Of a DNA stretch of 49,127 nucleotides, positions 8,403 to 16,750 are shown piece by piece (position 1 is the first letter of the stretch; the number at the start of each line of letters is the position of its first letter). The notes beneath the pieces are model-generated. The model worked only from the letters and a program-made list of their open reading frames with translations, ran no database searches and was not told where the DNA came from. Origin of the DNA: Anaerolineales bacterium (GTDB lineage: Bacteria > Chloroflexota > Anaerolineae > 4572-78 > J111); contig JACKAT010000042.1 of NCBI GenBank assembly GCA_020634935.1, positions 1-49,127 on the forward strand, written 5' to 3'. A program made the translations under genes and the position numbers.

Positions 8403-8533
8403 AGGGGTCCGACAAAACCTAAGGTACGGCAACGACAATGAAAATTTACCGGAGCAACAAAGCTTGCTTTGTCATACTGACGGTAAGGTCAAAGTAAACT
8501 TTGACGCTCCAAACCGTTATTTTCAGGGGAGAG
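8403..8533. repeat. modular stem-loop cassette, copy C
   Basis: This copy runs from GGGGTCCGACA through the shared ACGACAATGAAAAT flank, the core 8451-8510 (GGAGCAACAAAGCTTGC...GACGCTCC) and the shared TATTTTCAGGGGAG end. It matches copy A at 5812-5917 over its length. The terminal GGGGAGA is also the ribosome binding site of moxR, so the element supplies translation initiation for the operon. Confidence 0.75.
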
Positions 8534-8536
8534 TCA

Positions 8537-9547
8537 ATGGACCAATTCAAAAAACCCGAAGACAGGCGGCCAATGGAACGCGTTCTGTACGAAGTCAAAA
8601 AGATTATTGTGGGACAGGACAATCTGCTGGAACGGTTGGTTGTAGCGCTGCTGGCGCGCGGGCATATTCTGGTTGAGGGGGTACCGGGCCTGGCTAAGAC
8701 GATGGCCATCAAAACCCTGGCCGAAGCGATTGGCGGCGAGTTCAAACGTATCCAATTTACGCCCGACCTGGTGCCGGCCGATCTGGTTGGGACGCGCATC
8801 TATAACCAAAAAACGGGCGAATTCAACACTTCGCTGGGTCCGGTCTTCACCAATTTGCTGCTGGCCGATGAGATCAATCGCGCCCCGGCCAAAGTGCAGA
8901 GCGCGCTGCTCGAGGTGATGCAGGAGCGGCAGGTCACCATTGGCGTCGATACCTATCAAGTGCCTAATCCATTCCTGGTGTTGGCCACCCAGAACCCCAT
9001 CGAGGCTGAAGGGACGTATGCCTTACCGGAAGCTCAGGTGGACCGCTTTATGCTCAAAGTGCTGGTCGGTTATCCCAGCACAACCGAAGAGTTTGTCATT
9101 GTTGAGCGCATGACCGGCTTACTGCAAACGGTGCAGCGGATGCTAACCACCGACCAACTGCTGGAGCTGCAGCAGCAGGCCGCCAAAGTCTACGTCGATC
9201 CGGCGCTGATCGAATACGCGGTGCGAATGGTCACCGCCACCCGGCAGCCGCAGGAAGTCGGCTTAAAAGATGTGGGGGCTTATATTATGTTTGGCGCCAG
9301 TCCACGGGCCTCGATCAATCTTATTCTGGCGGCGCGGGCGCTGGCCTTTTTGCGGGGACGGCCTTACGCGCTGCCGCCGGATGTCCGGGATATCGCGCTC
9401 GATGTGATGCGCCACCGCTTGGTGCTGTCGTATGAGGCGCTTTCGGACAACGTCAGCAGCGATGAGGTATTGAATAGAATTATTAACCGGATTTCGATGC
9501 CGGAGGTGCCGTTACATGAGCCCGGGAACACCCGCTTCCACGCCTGA
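8537..9547 (+). CDS. MoxR family AAA+ ATPase
   Basis: A 336-residue MoxR-type ATPase, a chaperone-like AAA+ protein that usually works with VWA-domain partners. Walker A is in EGVPGLAKT and Walker B in LLLADEINRAPAKVQ, followed by the family signature LLEVMQERQVT. An upstream in-frame start at 8501 would lie inside a repeat. ATG 8537 (MDQFKK) is preferred because GGGGAGA stands at 8527-8533. It heads an operon with a DUF58 gene, which starts 32 bases before this stop, and two VWA membrane proteins, the classic MoxR-DUF58-BatA/BatB arrangement. Confidence 0.92.
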   Translation: MDQFKKPEDRRPMERVLYEVKKIIVGQDNLLERLVVALLARGHILVEGVPGLAKTMAIKTLAEAIGGEFKRIQFTPDLVPADLVGTRIYNQKTGEFNTSLGPVFTNLLLADEINRAPAKVQSALLEVMQERQVTIGVDTYQVPNPFLVLATQNPIEAEGTYALPEAQVDRFMLKVLVGYPSTTEEFVIVERMTGLLQTVQRMLTTDQLLELQQQAAKVYVDPALIEYAVRMVTATRQPQEVGLKDVGAYIMFGASPRASINLILAARALAFLRGRPYALPPDVRDIALDVMRHRLVLSYEALSDNVSSDEVLNRIINRISMPEVPLHEPGNTRFHA

Positions 9548-10424
9548 GCGCATTTTGCTGCGGCTCGATTGGGAAGTGATTCGCCGCCTGGATGGGCTGC
9601 TGCAAGGGGATTATCGCAGCCTGTTTTACGGCTACGGCGTCGATTTTGCCGACCTGCGCGAATACCAACCCGGTGACGATATTCGCTACATCGATTGGAA
9701 TGTCACCGCTCGAATGGACAGCCCCTATGTGCGCCAGTATGCCGAAGATCGCGAAATCACGGCCTGGTTTTTACTCGACCTGAGTCCCTCGATGGACTTT
9801 GGCACGGTGCCCACTCAAAACCTGAAGCGAACCGTGCTGATCGATTTCGTGACCATTCTGGCCCGGCTGCTGACTCGCCACGGCAACCGCGTCGGCGCGA
9901 TTTTCTACGGCAGCCGTATCGAGCGCACCATTCCCCCACGTGGCGGGCGCATACAGGTGCTGCGCATCATCAACGATTTGCTCAAGCAGCCCCATTTCGC
10001 CCAAACGCCGTTCACCGATCTCAGTTCGCTGCTGCACGGCGGGCTGCACACCGTTAAAAGACGCTCGTTAATTTTTATCATCTCTGACTTTATTAGCGCA
10101 CCGGGCTGGGAACGACCGCTGAACCTGCTCAGCCGGCGGCACGATGTGCTGGCCATCCGTCTATGGGATCCGCGTGAAGTAGAACTGCCGGATGTCGGCC
10201 CAATTATTATCGAAGATGCCGAGACCGGCGAGCAGCTCTATGTCGATACCCGTGATCGACGGTTCCGCCAGCGTTTCCAAGAGGCCGCTCAGCGGCGCGA
10301 GAGCGCATTAACCCAGACCTTCAAACGGGCCGGGGTCGATGCCCTATCGCTCTCAACCGAGGAGGATTTAGTACGGGCCATTGTTCGCTTTGCCACGATG
10401 CGGCAGCGACGCAGGAATAAGTAA
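9516..10424 (+). CDS. DUF58 domain protein
   Basis: A 302-residue soluble DUF58 protein. The signature EYQPGDDIRYIDWNVTAR appears near residues 49-66, followed by a degenerate VWA-like fold (LLDLSPSMDFG). ATG 9516 is preceded by GGAGGTG, and the gene overlaps the end of moxR by 32 bases. DUF58 proteins almost always accompany MoxR ATPases and are thought to link them to membrane VWA proteins; the biochemical role is not settled. A four-base-scale gap leads into the next gene, so the operon is tightly coupled. Confidence 0.9.
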   Translation: MSPGTPASTPERILLRLDWEVIRRLDGLLQGDYRSLFYGYGVDFADLREYQPGDDIRYIDWNVTARMDSPYVRQYAEDREITAWFLLDLSPSMDFGTVPTQNLKRTVLIDFVTILARLLTRHGNRVGAIFYGSRIERTIPPRGGRIQVLRIINDLLKQPHFAQTPFTDLSSLLHGGLHTVKRRSLIFIISDFISAPGWERPLNLLSRRHDVLAIRLWDPREVELPDVGPIIIEDAETGEQLYVDTRDRRFRQRFQEAAQRRESALTQTFKRAGVDALSLSTEEDLVRAIVRFATMRQRRRNK

Positions 10425-10427
10425 CTC

Positions 10428-11432
10428 ATGTCGTTTATCTGGCCGACCATGCTTATATCTTTGTTGTTGATACCGCTCTTAGTGGGGCTATATCTCCGCT
10501 TGCAGCGGCGGCGGCAGCAGATGGCGGCCCGTTATGGCGGCTTTGGGCTGATGCAGGCCGCCGGGCAGTCGCTTGGCTGGCGGCGACACCTGCCGCCGGC
10601 GTTGTTTTTAAGCGGTCTGACCCTACTGCTGCTGGCGACGGCCCGTCCAGAGACCGTGGTCAGCTTGCCACGTATTGAAGGGACGGTCATTCTGGCCTTT
10701 GATGTATCCGGTAGTATGGCCGCCGATGATTTGAAGCCTAACCGGATGGAAGCAGCAAAAACTGCGGCGCAAGTGTTTATCGAACATCAGCCGGCTACGG
10801 TTCAGATCGGCGTAGTAGCCTTTAGCGATGGCGGCTTCATGGTCCAGAGCCCGACCAATGATCAAGACGCCATTCTGGCCACCATCGAACGTCTGGCCCC
10901 GGAGCGAGGAACTTCGCTAGGCCAGGGTATTTTCGCATCGCTTAACACGATTGCGGCAGAGGCTGATCAGGCCCTGCCGTTTGACCCCGACGCGACGACC
11001 GAGGCCGCCGTCACGCCAACCCCCGTGCCGCCAGGCGCCTTCACCCCAGCGGTTATCGTCCTGCTCACTGATGGCGAGAATTGGGACGAACCCGACCCAC
11101 TTGAAGCCGCACAAGCTGCCGCTGATCGCGGGGTGCGTATCCATACCATCGGCATCGGCAGCGCGGCCGGCGCCACACTGCAAGTCGAGGGGTTCACGGT
11201 TTTCACCCAGCTTAACGAGTCCCTGCTGCAACAAATCGCCAAGATCACGGACGGAACCTACTACAACGCCGAAAATGAGGAGGAGTTGCAAGCGATTTAT
11301 GAAAATCTCGATCCGCAGTTGGTGATCAAACCGGAAAAGATGGAAGTGACCTCTGTTTTTGCCGGGGCCAGTATGCTGATTCTGCTGGTGGGCGGGGCAT
11401 TTTCGCTGCTGTGGTTTGGTCGAGTGCCGTAG
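10428..11432 (+). CDS. VWA domain membrane protein, BatA-like
   Basis: A 334-residue protein with N-terminal membrane helices at about 4-24 and 56-72, a von Willebrand A domain, and a C-terminal helix near 308-330. The metal-ion-dependent adhesion site is intact (DVSGS, 92-96, plus LTDGEN later). An Ala/Thr/Pro-rich insertion near 180-205 sits within the VWA domain. The layout matches BatA-type (aerotolerance operon) proteins, which are partners of MoxR ATPases. It starts three bases after the DUF58 stop. Confidence 0.9.
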   Translation: MSFIWPTMLISLLLIPLLVGLYLRLQRRRQQMAARYGGFGLMQAAGQSLGWRRHLPPALFLSGLTLLLLATARPETVVSLPRIEGTVILAFDVSGSMAADDLKPNRMEAAKTAAQVFIEHQPATVQIGVVAFSDGGFMVQSPTNDQDAILATIERLAPERGTSLGQGIFASLNTIAAEADQALPFDPDATTEAAVTPTPVPPGAFTPAVIVLLTDGENWDEPDPLEAAQAAADRGVRIHTIGIGSAAGATLQVEGFTVFTQLNESLLQQIAKITDGTYYNAENEEELQAIYENLDPQLVIKPEKMEVTSVFAGASMLILLVGGAFSLLWFGRVP

Positions 11433-11454
11433 TAAGGAGGGATGGGAGAGCGCC

Positions 11455-12486
11455 ATGAGTTTACTTTGGCCCGGATTCCTGCTGCTGCTTGGTTTGATTC
11501 CGCTGATCATCGGCGGTTATATTTGGATTTTGCGGCGACGGCGTCGCTTTGTGGTGCGCTACTCTAGTCTGGCCTTAATTCGTGAAGCTTTGCCACGGTC
11601 ATCGTCCTGGCGGCGACATCTACCGTTCGCCTTGTTTTTGCTGGCTCTGGTCGCTTTGATTGTGGCGCTGACCCGGCCAATGGCCAGTGTCAGCGTCCCG
11701 GCCGGACGAGCGAACATTATTCTGGCATTGGACGTTTCCCGGAGTATGTGCTCGACCGATATTCCGCCTAGTCGACTGGAGGCGGCTCAGGATGCCGCTG
11801 TGTCATTTATTCAACGCCAAGCCCCCAACACCCAAATCGGCATTGTCGCCTTTGCCGGTTTCGCGGAGTTAATTACGCCGCCGACGACCGATCAAGAGGT
11901 GCTCTATAACGCCATTGAAAGTTTGACCACCGCCCGCTGGACAGCTATTGGCAGCGCCATTCTGACATCGCTAGACGCCATTGCGGAAATAAACCCCAAC
12001 GTCGCTCCATCAGCCGGGCCGGCTGCTCAAATCGAGCTAACGCCGGCGCCAAACGGGGTCTATATGTCGGACATTATCGTGCTACTAACTGATGGAGCCA
12101 GTAATCAAGGGCCGCTGCCGTTGGCAGCGGCTCAACAGGCCGTTGATCGGGGTATCCGCGTTTACCCTATCGGGTTTGGCACGGCCTCCGGCTCGATTAT
12201 GGATTGCAGTTCATTTGGCGGCGGCACGTCGTTTGGCGGGGGATTTGGCGGGGGGTTTCGGCGGGGGATTGATGAAGAGACGCTGAAGGAAATTGCCGAT
12301 ATGACCGGGGGAACCTATTTCTCGGCTGAAAGCGCCGGTGAACTCCAAGATATTTTTCAGGAGTTGCCCACTTATCTCATTACTAAACGCGAACTCAGGG
12401 AGATCAGCGTGGCCTTTACGATCATGGGCGCACTGCTGGCGGCGATGGCTATTGGCTTATCGCTGATCTGGCATCCCCTACCCTGA
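11455..12486 (+). CDS. VWA domain membrane protein, second BatA/BatB-like paralogue
   Basis: A 343-residue paralogue of the preceding gene with the same plan: two N-terminal helices, a VWA domain with DVSRS (93-97), and a C-terminal helix. A TTG at 11416 in frame would overlap the upstream gene. ATG 11455 is preferred, after AAGGAGG and GGGAGAG. Differences are a Cys right after the MIDAS (SMCSTD) and a glycine-rich stretch (SFGGGTSFGGGFGGGF) inserted in the VWA domain near residues 242-258. It ends the MoxR operon. Confidence 0.9.
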   Translation: MSLLWPGFLLLLGLIPLIIGGYIWILRRRRRFVVRYSSLALIREALPRSSSWRRHLPFALFLLALVALIVALTRPMASVSVPAGRANIILALDVSRSMCSTDIPPSRLEAAQDAAVSFIQRQAPNTQIGIVAFAGFAELITPPTTDQEVLYNAIESLTTARWTAIGSAILTSLDAIAEINPNVAPSAGPAAQIELTPAPNGVYMSDIIVLLTDGASNQGPLPLAAAQQAVDRGIRVYPIGFGTASGSIMDCSSFGGGTSFGGGFGGGFRRGIDEETLKEIADMTGGTYFSAESAGELQDIFQELPTYLITKRELREISVAFTIMGALLAAMAIGLSLIWHPLP

Positions 12487-12865
12487 GAAATGGTTACAGT
12501 AATCAAGCAGCGCTCCTCCCAACATTCAATTTCTGAACTGTACGATCCCTGAAATGATATGGTAGAATTGTACGAACTTCTTTTAAGAAGCTTTTAGGAA
12601 GTTCTTACGGAAATTTCAAGAAGTACTTGATATCATAAGTGAAACGAGATCAAGTATTCGTCAGTCAAGGTATTGGGCCGGCCGCGATCAATATCAACCC
12701 GGCTTGTTAGCGTCTTATCAAATTGATTTCTTACCTGTCTCATCGGTGACTAACATATGTGAATTGTTATAAATTGTAAACGTAAGCGTCAATCATGAAC
12801 TTAACCCAATTCTAAATCATCCCATTTAACCACTCCATACCCATTTCAGAAAGGACCTCTTCATC
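12487..12865. other. 379-base gap with small hairpins
   Basis: No gene is apparent. GAACTTC (12574-12580) can pair with GAAGTTC (about 12598-12604), and ACTTGAT near 12625 can pair with ATCAAGT near 12648. The AT-rich stretch around 12757-12785 (TTGTTATAAATTG) could hold the promoter of the downstream histidine kinase. Nothing matches a known RNA family by eye. Confidence 0.4.
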
Positions 12866-13507
12866 ATGAACACGCCTTCAGAAACACTGCTCAACGCACT
12901 TGAAAACGAACGTCGCTACGTGGCCAAAGAACTGCACGATGGGGTCGCGCAGACCACTTTGCAGCTCGGTTTGCAGGCCGGTATCTGTGGCAAGCTGCTG
13001 GAACGAGGCAATTTAGAGCTGCTGGCGACTGAATTGGCCCAGTTGGAGCAGCGTATCCAACTGGCGTCCAGGCAAATCCGGGAAGTCATTAGCGATATGC
13101 GCCCGCCAGCGGTCGAGGAAACCGCCGGGCTGAAAGAATATATCGAAGCACTAATTGAAGATCATACTCGGCGGGGTGGTCCGCCGGTGAATTTTGAGTT
13201 CGATTGGCTGGAAACCGACTTATCTCCGGCAGCCAAACTCACGCTAACTCGAGTGGTTCAAGAAGCGCTGCTTAATATCCGTAAACATGCCAAGGCCGGG
13301 CAGGTTTGGGTAACTTTTTCAATCGACCCGCAATACGCCTGTGTCATGGTCGTCGATGACGGACAGGGGTTTGACCTTAACGCTCAAAAACGCGGGAGTG
13401 GGTTGGAAAATATGGGGGCGCGGCTTGAAGCACTGGGGGGATCGCTCAACCTTGGAAGGCCCCCGGCCGGCAGGGGAACCCAACTCATCGCCCGATTGCC
13501 AAAATAA
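12866..13507 (+). CDS. NarL/LuxR-type sensor histidine kinase, transmitter only
   Basis: A 213-residue HisKA_3-type kinase. The phospho-acceptor His is in KELHDGVAQT (H24). The N box is in VVQEALLNIRKHAK (N137), followed by VVDDGQGFD (163-170) and the G2 region near GSGLENMGARL. No sensor, HAMP or membrane segment precedes the transmitter, so it is a soluble core kinase. It needs a separate input partner. No response regulator lies beside it, making it an orphan. ATG 12866 follows AGAAAGGA. Confidence 0.88.
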   Translation: MNTPSETLLNALENERRYVAKELHDGVAQTTLQLGLQAGICGKLLERGNLELLATELAQLEQRIQLASRQIREVISDMRPPAVEETAGLKEYIEALIEDHTRRGGPPVNFEFDWLETDLSPAAKLTLTRVVQEALLNIRKHAKAGQVWVTFSIDPQYACVMVVDDGQGFDLNAQKRGSGLENMGARLEALGGSLNLGRPPAGRGTQLIARLPK

Positions 13508-13566
13508 CGTCGAATAAACCGGGTCGTAACCCCATATTCTTTCAACAGAGACCAAATAAACAAAAA

Positions 13567-13598
13567 AATCGTCTACAACCAGGGTGGTTGTAGACGAT
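13567..13598 (-). terminator. rho-independent terminator of the 13640-13951 gene
   Basis: A perfect 13-bp stem, AATCGTCTACAACC side 13567-13580 with 13586-13598, has a 5-base loop. On the minus strand the stem is followed by a run of seven Ts. It sits 40 bases after the minus-strand gene and may also stop the histidine kinase transcript. Confidence 0.8.
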
Positions 13599-13639
13599 AG
13601 ATTTTCACGATAACTCTAATAAGTCCTGCTTACTTAGCG

Positions 13640-13951
13640 TTAAATTCTAACCCACAGATAAATTTTGTGGCCTTCTTCAACTTCTTCCCAGCGGATAGCA
13701 ATAATATCAAGCTCCCCCCGCACCCCGTCGTCAGTGGGAAAATCTAGCCTGGCCGACCGGCCTTCTTGCCAGGCGTCCTGGCAGCGTTTTACTAACTGCG
13801 GGCCATTGAAAGTACGCATTTCACACAGCGCTATTTCGCTGCCTTCCATACCTTCAAAAACGCCAATTGACCACTCGCTGGAGACATCTCTAAATTCAGG
13901 CGGTGGTCCCTCTACGATTGTAATGTAAGCCGGTTTTTGATTTTCAATCAT
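13640..13951 (-). CDS. small uncharacterised protein
   Basis: A 103-residue acidic protein I do not recognise. It has beta-rich text (AYITIVEGPPPEFR, ELDIIAIRW) and no signal or membrane segment. An in-frame ATG at 14002 would give 120 residues, but it lies at the expected transcription start. ATG 13951 (MIENQK) has AAGGTG upstream and is preferred. A strong promoter (14008-14036) and terminator (13567-13598) frame it as a monocistronic unit, which supports it being real. Confidence 0.65.
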   Translation of the reverse strand: MIENQKPAYITIVEGPPPEFRDVSSEWSIGVFEGMEGSEIALCEMRTFNGPQLVKRCQDAWQEGRSARLDFPTDDGVRGELDIIAIRWEEVEEGHKIYLWVRI

Positions 13952-14007
13952 TTCGTTTTTCACCTTGATTTTGAAGTTTACATTTACGAAACTTATTGGC
14001 ATGTGAT

Positions 14008-14036
14008 ATTGTACACAAAACCACCATTGTTGCCAA
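14008..14036 (-). promoter_or_regulatory. sigma-70-type promoter for the small minus-strand gene
   Basis: Read on the minus strand, TTGGCA (14031-14036) and TACAAT (14008-14013) are separated by 17 bases. Transcription should begin near 14001, about 50 bases before the chosen ATG. Confidence 0.65.
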
Positions 14037-14143
14037 CTAAAGTCTTGATGTTACTATTTTGGCCTGTGGTAAGAAATGAGCGCTTATAATAGTCATTGAT
14101 TATATGGGAGAAAAGCCTTTTTTTTAACCTGTTAAGGTTATGG

Positions 14144-14149
14144 TATACT
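14144..14149 (+). promoter_or_regulatory. probable -10 box of lpdA
   Basis: TATACT lies 56 bases ahead of the lpdA start. A matching -35 box is weak (T-rich, about 14121-14126). Confidence 0.4.
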
Positions 14150-14204
14150 ATAGACGCTCTCCACGTTTTGCAATCAAATATCTCAAAATCAGAAAGGTGT
14201 AACA

Positions 14205-15587
14205 ATGGGAAGTTACGATACAATTGTGATCGGCGGCGGTCCAGGGGGATATGTTGCGGCTATCAAAGCCAGTCAACTCGGCCAAAAAACGGCGGTTGTC
14301 GAAAGAGTACATTTGGGTGGCATCTGTCTGAACTGGGGCTGTATTCCAACGAAATCACTTATTCGCAATGCCGAAATTGCCCACATTCTTCAGCATGAGG
14401 GAAAAACCTTTGGGTTCAGCTTCAACAATCTAAAATTCGATTACAGTGTTGCCCAAAAGCGCAGCCGCCAGGTTAGCGGACGGCTGGTCAAAGGCATCGG
14501 CTTTCTAATGAAAAAGAATAAAATAGACGTTATAGACGGAACGGCCAAGTTGAAAGGCGCCACCGAAGTCCAAGTGGGCGATGAAGTTCACACCACCAAG
14601 AATATTATTATCGCTACGGGCGCGCGAGCGCGATTGATCCCCGGCCTGGAGATCAACGGAAAAACCTTGCTAACCTATCACCAAGCGCTGGAACAGACCG
14701 AAGTTCCTAAATCGATGGTGGTTATTGGAGCCGGGGCGATTGGGATGGAATTTTCCTATGTCTTCAGTTCTTACGGCGCTGAAGTCACGGTGGTGGAACT
14801 TTTACCCCGTGTCTTGCCGTTAGAGGACGAAGAAGTCAGCGCGGAAATGGAAAAACAGTTTAATCGAGCCAAAATAAAAACGCTGACTAATACCAAGGTT
14901 GAAAAAATCGACGATCATGGCGATAGTGTGACGGTCACGGTTAGCAAAGACGGTAAACAAAGCGAAATTAAGGCTCAAATGGCGTTGATTTCAATTGGGG
15001 TTAGACCTAATACCGAAGATTTAGGGTTAGACGCGGTCGGGGTCAAACTGGATCAGCGCGGCTTCATTGAAATCGGCGATAAGATGGAAACGAATGTGCC
15101 GGGTATCTACGCTATAGGTGATGTGACCGGCAAGCTAGCCCTGGCTCACGTCGCCAGTGCGCAGGGCATCATCGCCGCTGAGGCCATTGCCGGTCATGAA
15201 ACACGACCGCTCAAATACGTCAACATGCCGCGCTGTACCTACACCCATCCGGAAGTGGCCTCGGTGGGCCTAACCGAGGCGCAGGCGAAAGAGCAAGGCT
15301 ACGCGGTCAAAACCGGCAAATTCGCCTTCCAGGTGAACGGCAAAGCGCTCGGGATGAACGAGACGGCCGGCTTTGTCAAGATTGTGGCTGAAGAGAAATA
15401 CAACGAAGTGCTAGGGGTCCATATGATCGGGCCGGGGGTTACTGAACTGCTGGCCGGCCCGACCGGCATGATTGGCTTGGAAACCACCCTGGACGAGTTG
15501 GCCGGAACCGTCCACCCTCACCCCACCCTCAGCGAAGTAATTATGGAAGCGGCCCACGTGGCTTTAGGTGAACCCATCCATATTTAG
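14205..15587 (+). CDS. lpdA: dihydrolipoyl dehydrogenase
   Basis: A 460-residue flavoprotein disulfide reductase, the E3 component that reoxidises dihydrolipoamide in 2-oxoacid dehydrogenase or glycine cleavage complexes using NAD. The N-terminal FAD site is IGGGPGGYVAA. The redox disulfide is in GGICLNWGCIPTK (C41/C46), and the NAD-binding GAGAIGMEF follows centrally. The catalytic His-Glu pair is in HPHPTLSE (H439, E444). Length is typical. No E1, E2 or glycine-cleavage gene is adjacent, so this E3 is supplied from a separate locus. AAAGG precedes ATG 14205. Confidence 0.95.
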   Translation: MGSYDTIVIGGGPGGYVAAIKASQLGQKTAVVERVHLGGICLNWGCIPTKSLIRNAEIAHILQHEGKTFGFSFNNLKFDYSVAQKRSRQVSGRLVKGIGFLMKKNKIDVIDGTAKLKGATEVQVGDEVHTTKNIIIATGARARLIPGLEINGKTLLTYHQALEQTEVPKSMVVIGAGAIGMEFSYVFSSYGAEVTVVELLPRVLPLEDEEVSAEMEKQFNRAKIKTLTNTKVEKIDDHGDSVTVTVSKDGKQSEIKAQMALISIGVRPNTEDLGLDAVGVKLDQRGFIEIGDKMETNVPGIYAIGDVTGKLALAHVASAQGIIAAEAIAGHETRPLKYVNMPRCTYTHPEVASVGLTEAQAKEQGYAVKTGKFAFQVNGKALGMNETAGFVKIVAEEKYNEVLGVHMIGPGVTELLAGPTGMIGLETTLDELAGTVHPHPTLSEVIMEAAHVALGEPIHI

Positions 15588-15624
15588 GCTGGCCTGAAAC
15601 CATTTTTAGGTCTTTAAAATCATC

Positions 15625-15659
15625 AGCCGGAAGATGTAGCTAAGCTACATCTTCCGGCT
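15625..15659. terminator. 16-bp hairpin between lpdA and tRNA-Sec
   Basis: AGCCGGAAGATGTAGC (15625-15640) pairs perfectly with 15644-15659 around a 3-base loop. It separates the converging lpdA and tRNA genes and probably terminates both, although the T tracts are poor. Confidence 0.65.
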
Positions 15660-15664
15660 TAAAG

Positions 15665-15760
15665 CGGGAATAGATGGGAGTCGAACCCACCGACGCTTGC
15701 TGCTCGCAACCGCCCACTGATTTTGAAGACCAGGGCCGCCACCGGACGACAACTACTCCC
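15665..15760 (-). tRNA. selC: tRNA-Sec (anticodon UCA)
   Basis: This 96-base tRNA on the minus strand has the features of selenocysteine tRNA. It has an 8-bp acceptor stem (GGGAGTAG with CTATTCCC), a 5-bp T stem, a 6-bp D stem with a 4-base loop, and an anticodon loop CTTCAAA reading UGA. The variable arm is long, and the discriminator is G. CCA is not encoded. Its presence implies that the genome decodes UGA as selenocysteine; selA, selB or selD are not in this window. Confidence 0.92.
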
Positions 15761-16042
15761 ACTAAAATTTAAGCAGATTCACTTTGAATTGGCAAGTTAC
15801 TTCTTAATCAATTTGGGGCTGATTGTTTTGGTTACCCTCAATTTGATGTTTTCGCCGCTTCAGAAAAACATTTTATCTGATGCAAAATACACCCCTACAA
15901 ATTGGCATGTTTGGAGATTATGTTGTACAATAAAGAAACAGTTGATAACTTCTGTATGCTAATGTAACAGAATTTTATCTTGGTCAAAATATAATAATAA
16001 TAGGTGACAATCCAATTAAGCGTATTGGAAAGGAGATATAAA

Positions 16043-16552
16043 TTGGCTGACAGTGGCTATAAAAGCATCAGTCGGATTGATGATCCCAAAAAGAAGACAC
16101 ACGGCTGGTATGTGAGAGTTTACTTTAAGGGAAAAATGCATTCCAAGTTTTTCAGTGACGCTCGCTTTGGTGATAAAGACCAGGGCTTGCAAGAGGCAAT
16201 TAAATATCGCAATGAGTTGGAAACTAAACTGGGCAAACCCCGCAGTGAACGAACAGTGGTGCAGGTCAGCCCTCGCAACCGCTCGGGTGTAATCGGCGTT
16301 CGACGCCGCCGGAAAAGCTCAGGTAGAAAGGGCAGACCAGGCGGTTATGAGGTGTATGAAGTAACCTGGAGCCCCGGCCCGGGCAAAATGAAGCGAACTT
16401 CCGTCTCCATCGAAAAATATGGCGAGGAAGAAGCTTTCCGGCGAGCCTGCGAGATCAGACGGCAAAAAGAAGAAGAAATCTACGGCAAACCGATGCAAGC
16501 TAACGGTACCGAACCACAAGAACAAGAAGAAGCTGCGCAAACATCAGAATAA
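16043..16552 (+). CDS. protein with two tandem AP2-like DNA-binding domains
   Basis: A 169-residue basic protein. TTG 16043 is chosen as the start because AAGGAG stands at 16029-16034; a longer frame from 16004 has no ribosome site. Residues about 5-60 (GWYVRVYFKGKMHSKFFSD...EAIKYRNELE) and about 83-150 (SGVIGVRRRR...KMKRTSVSIEKYGEEEAFRRACEIR) each follow the AP2 pattern: three strands with a conserved aromatic/basic core, then an amphipathic helix. The second copy has a Lys/Arg-rich insertion. The tail is Glu/Gln-rich. Bacterial AP2 domains occur in integrases, homing endonucleases and small regulators; no nuclease or recombinase domain is present here. A DNA-binding regulator or architectural protein is likely. 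Confidence 0.7.
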   Translation: MADSGYKSISRIDDPKKKTHGWYVRVYFKGKMHSKFFSDARFGDKDQGLQEAIKYRNELETKLGKPRSERTVVQVSPRNRSGVIGVRRRRKSSGRKGRPGGYEVYEVTWSPGPGKMKRTSVSIEKYGEEEAFRRACEIRRQKEEEIYGKPMQANGTEPQEQEEAAQTSE

Positions 16553-16685
16553 GCGTTGGCACGGCAGAAGCTTATTCTTCATCCCTAATCTCGTATCATC
16601 TCATAAAGTAAGAACCCTGACTTACATGGGTTTTATGCTGCCCCAAATTATGAGAAGATACTCTGTTACTTTAATTGACGAATTC

Positions 16686-16712
16686 TTGACAGATAGGTAT
16701 AGTATCTGTAAT
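16686..16712 (+). promoter_or_regulatory. probable promoter of the 78-residue protein gene
   Basis: TTGACA (16686-16691) is followed after 15 bases by TGTAAT (16707-16712). The -35 is consensus; the spacing is short. Confidence 0.4.
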
Positions 16713-16750
16713 GAGTTAATGGTTGTCTTAGCACTAAACGAGGTGTTATT

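Noticed and set aside
8501..8536. Extended N-terminus of MoxR from 8501
   Set aside because: The extra 12 residues come from the repeat cassette; ATG 8537 has the ribosome site.
15761..15795. Promoter for tRNA-Sec (minus-strand TTGCCA / TAAATT)
   Set aside because: The -10-like box is only five bases from the mature 5' end, leaving no room for a normal start.
15723..15962. 79-residue plus-strand reading frame
   Set aside because: It begins inside the tRNA-Sec gene on the opposite strand and has no ribosome site.
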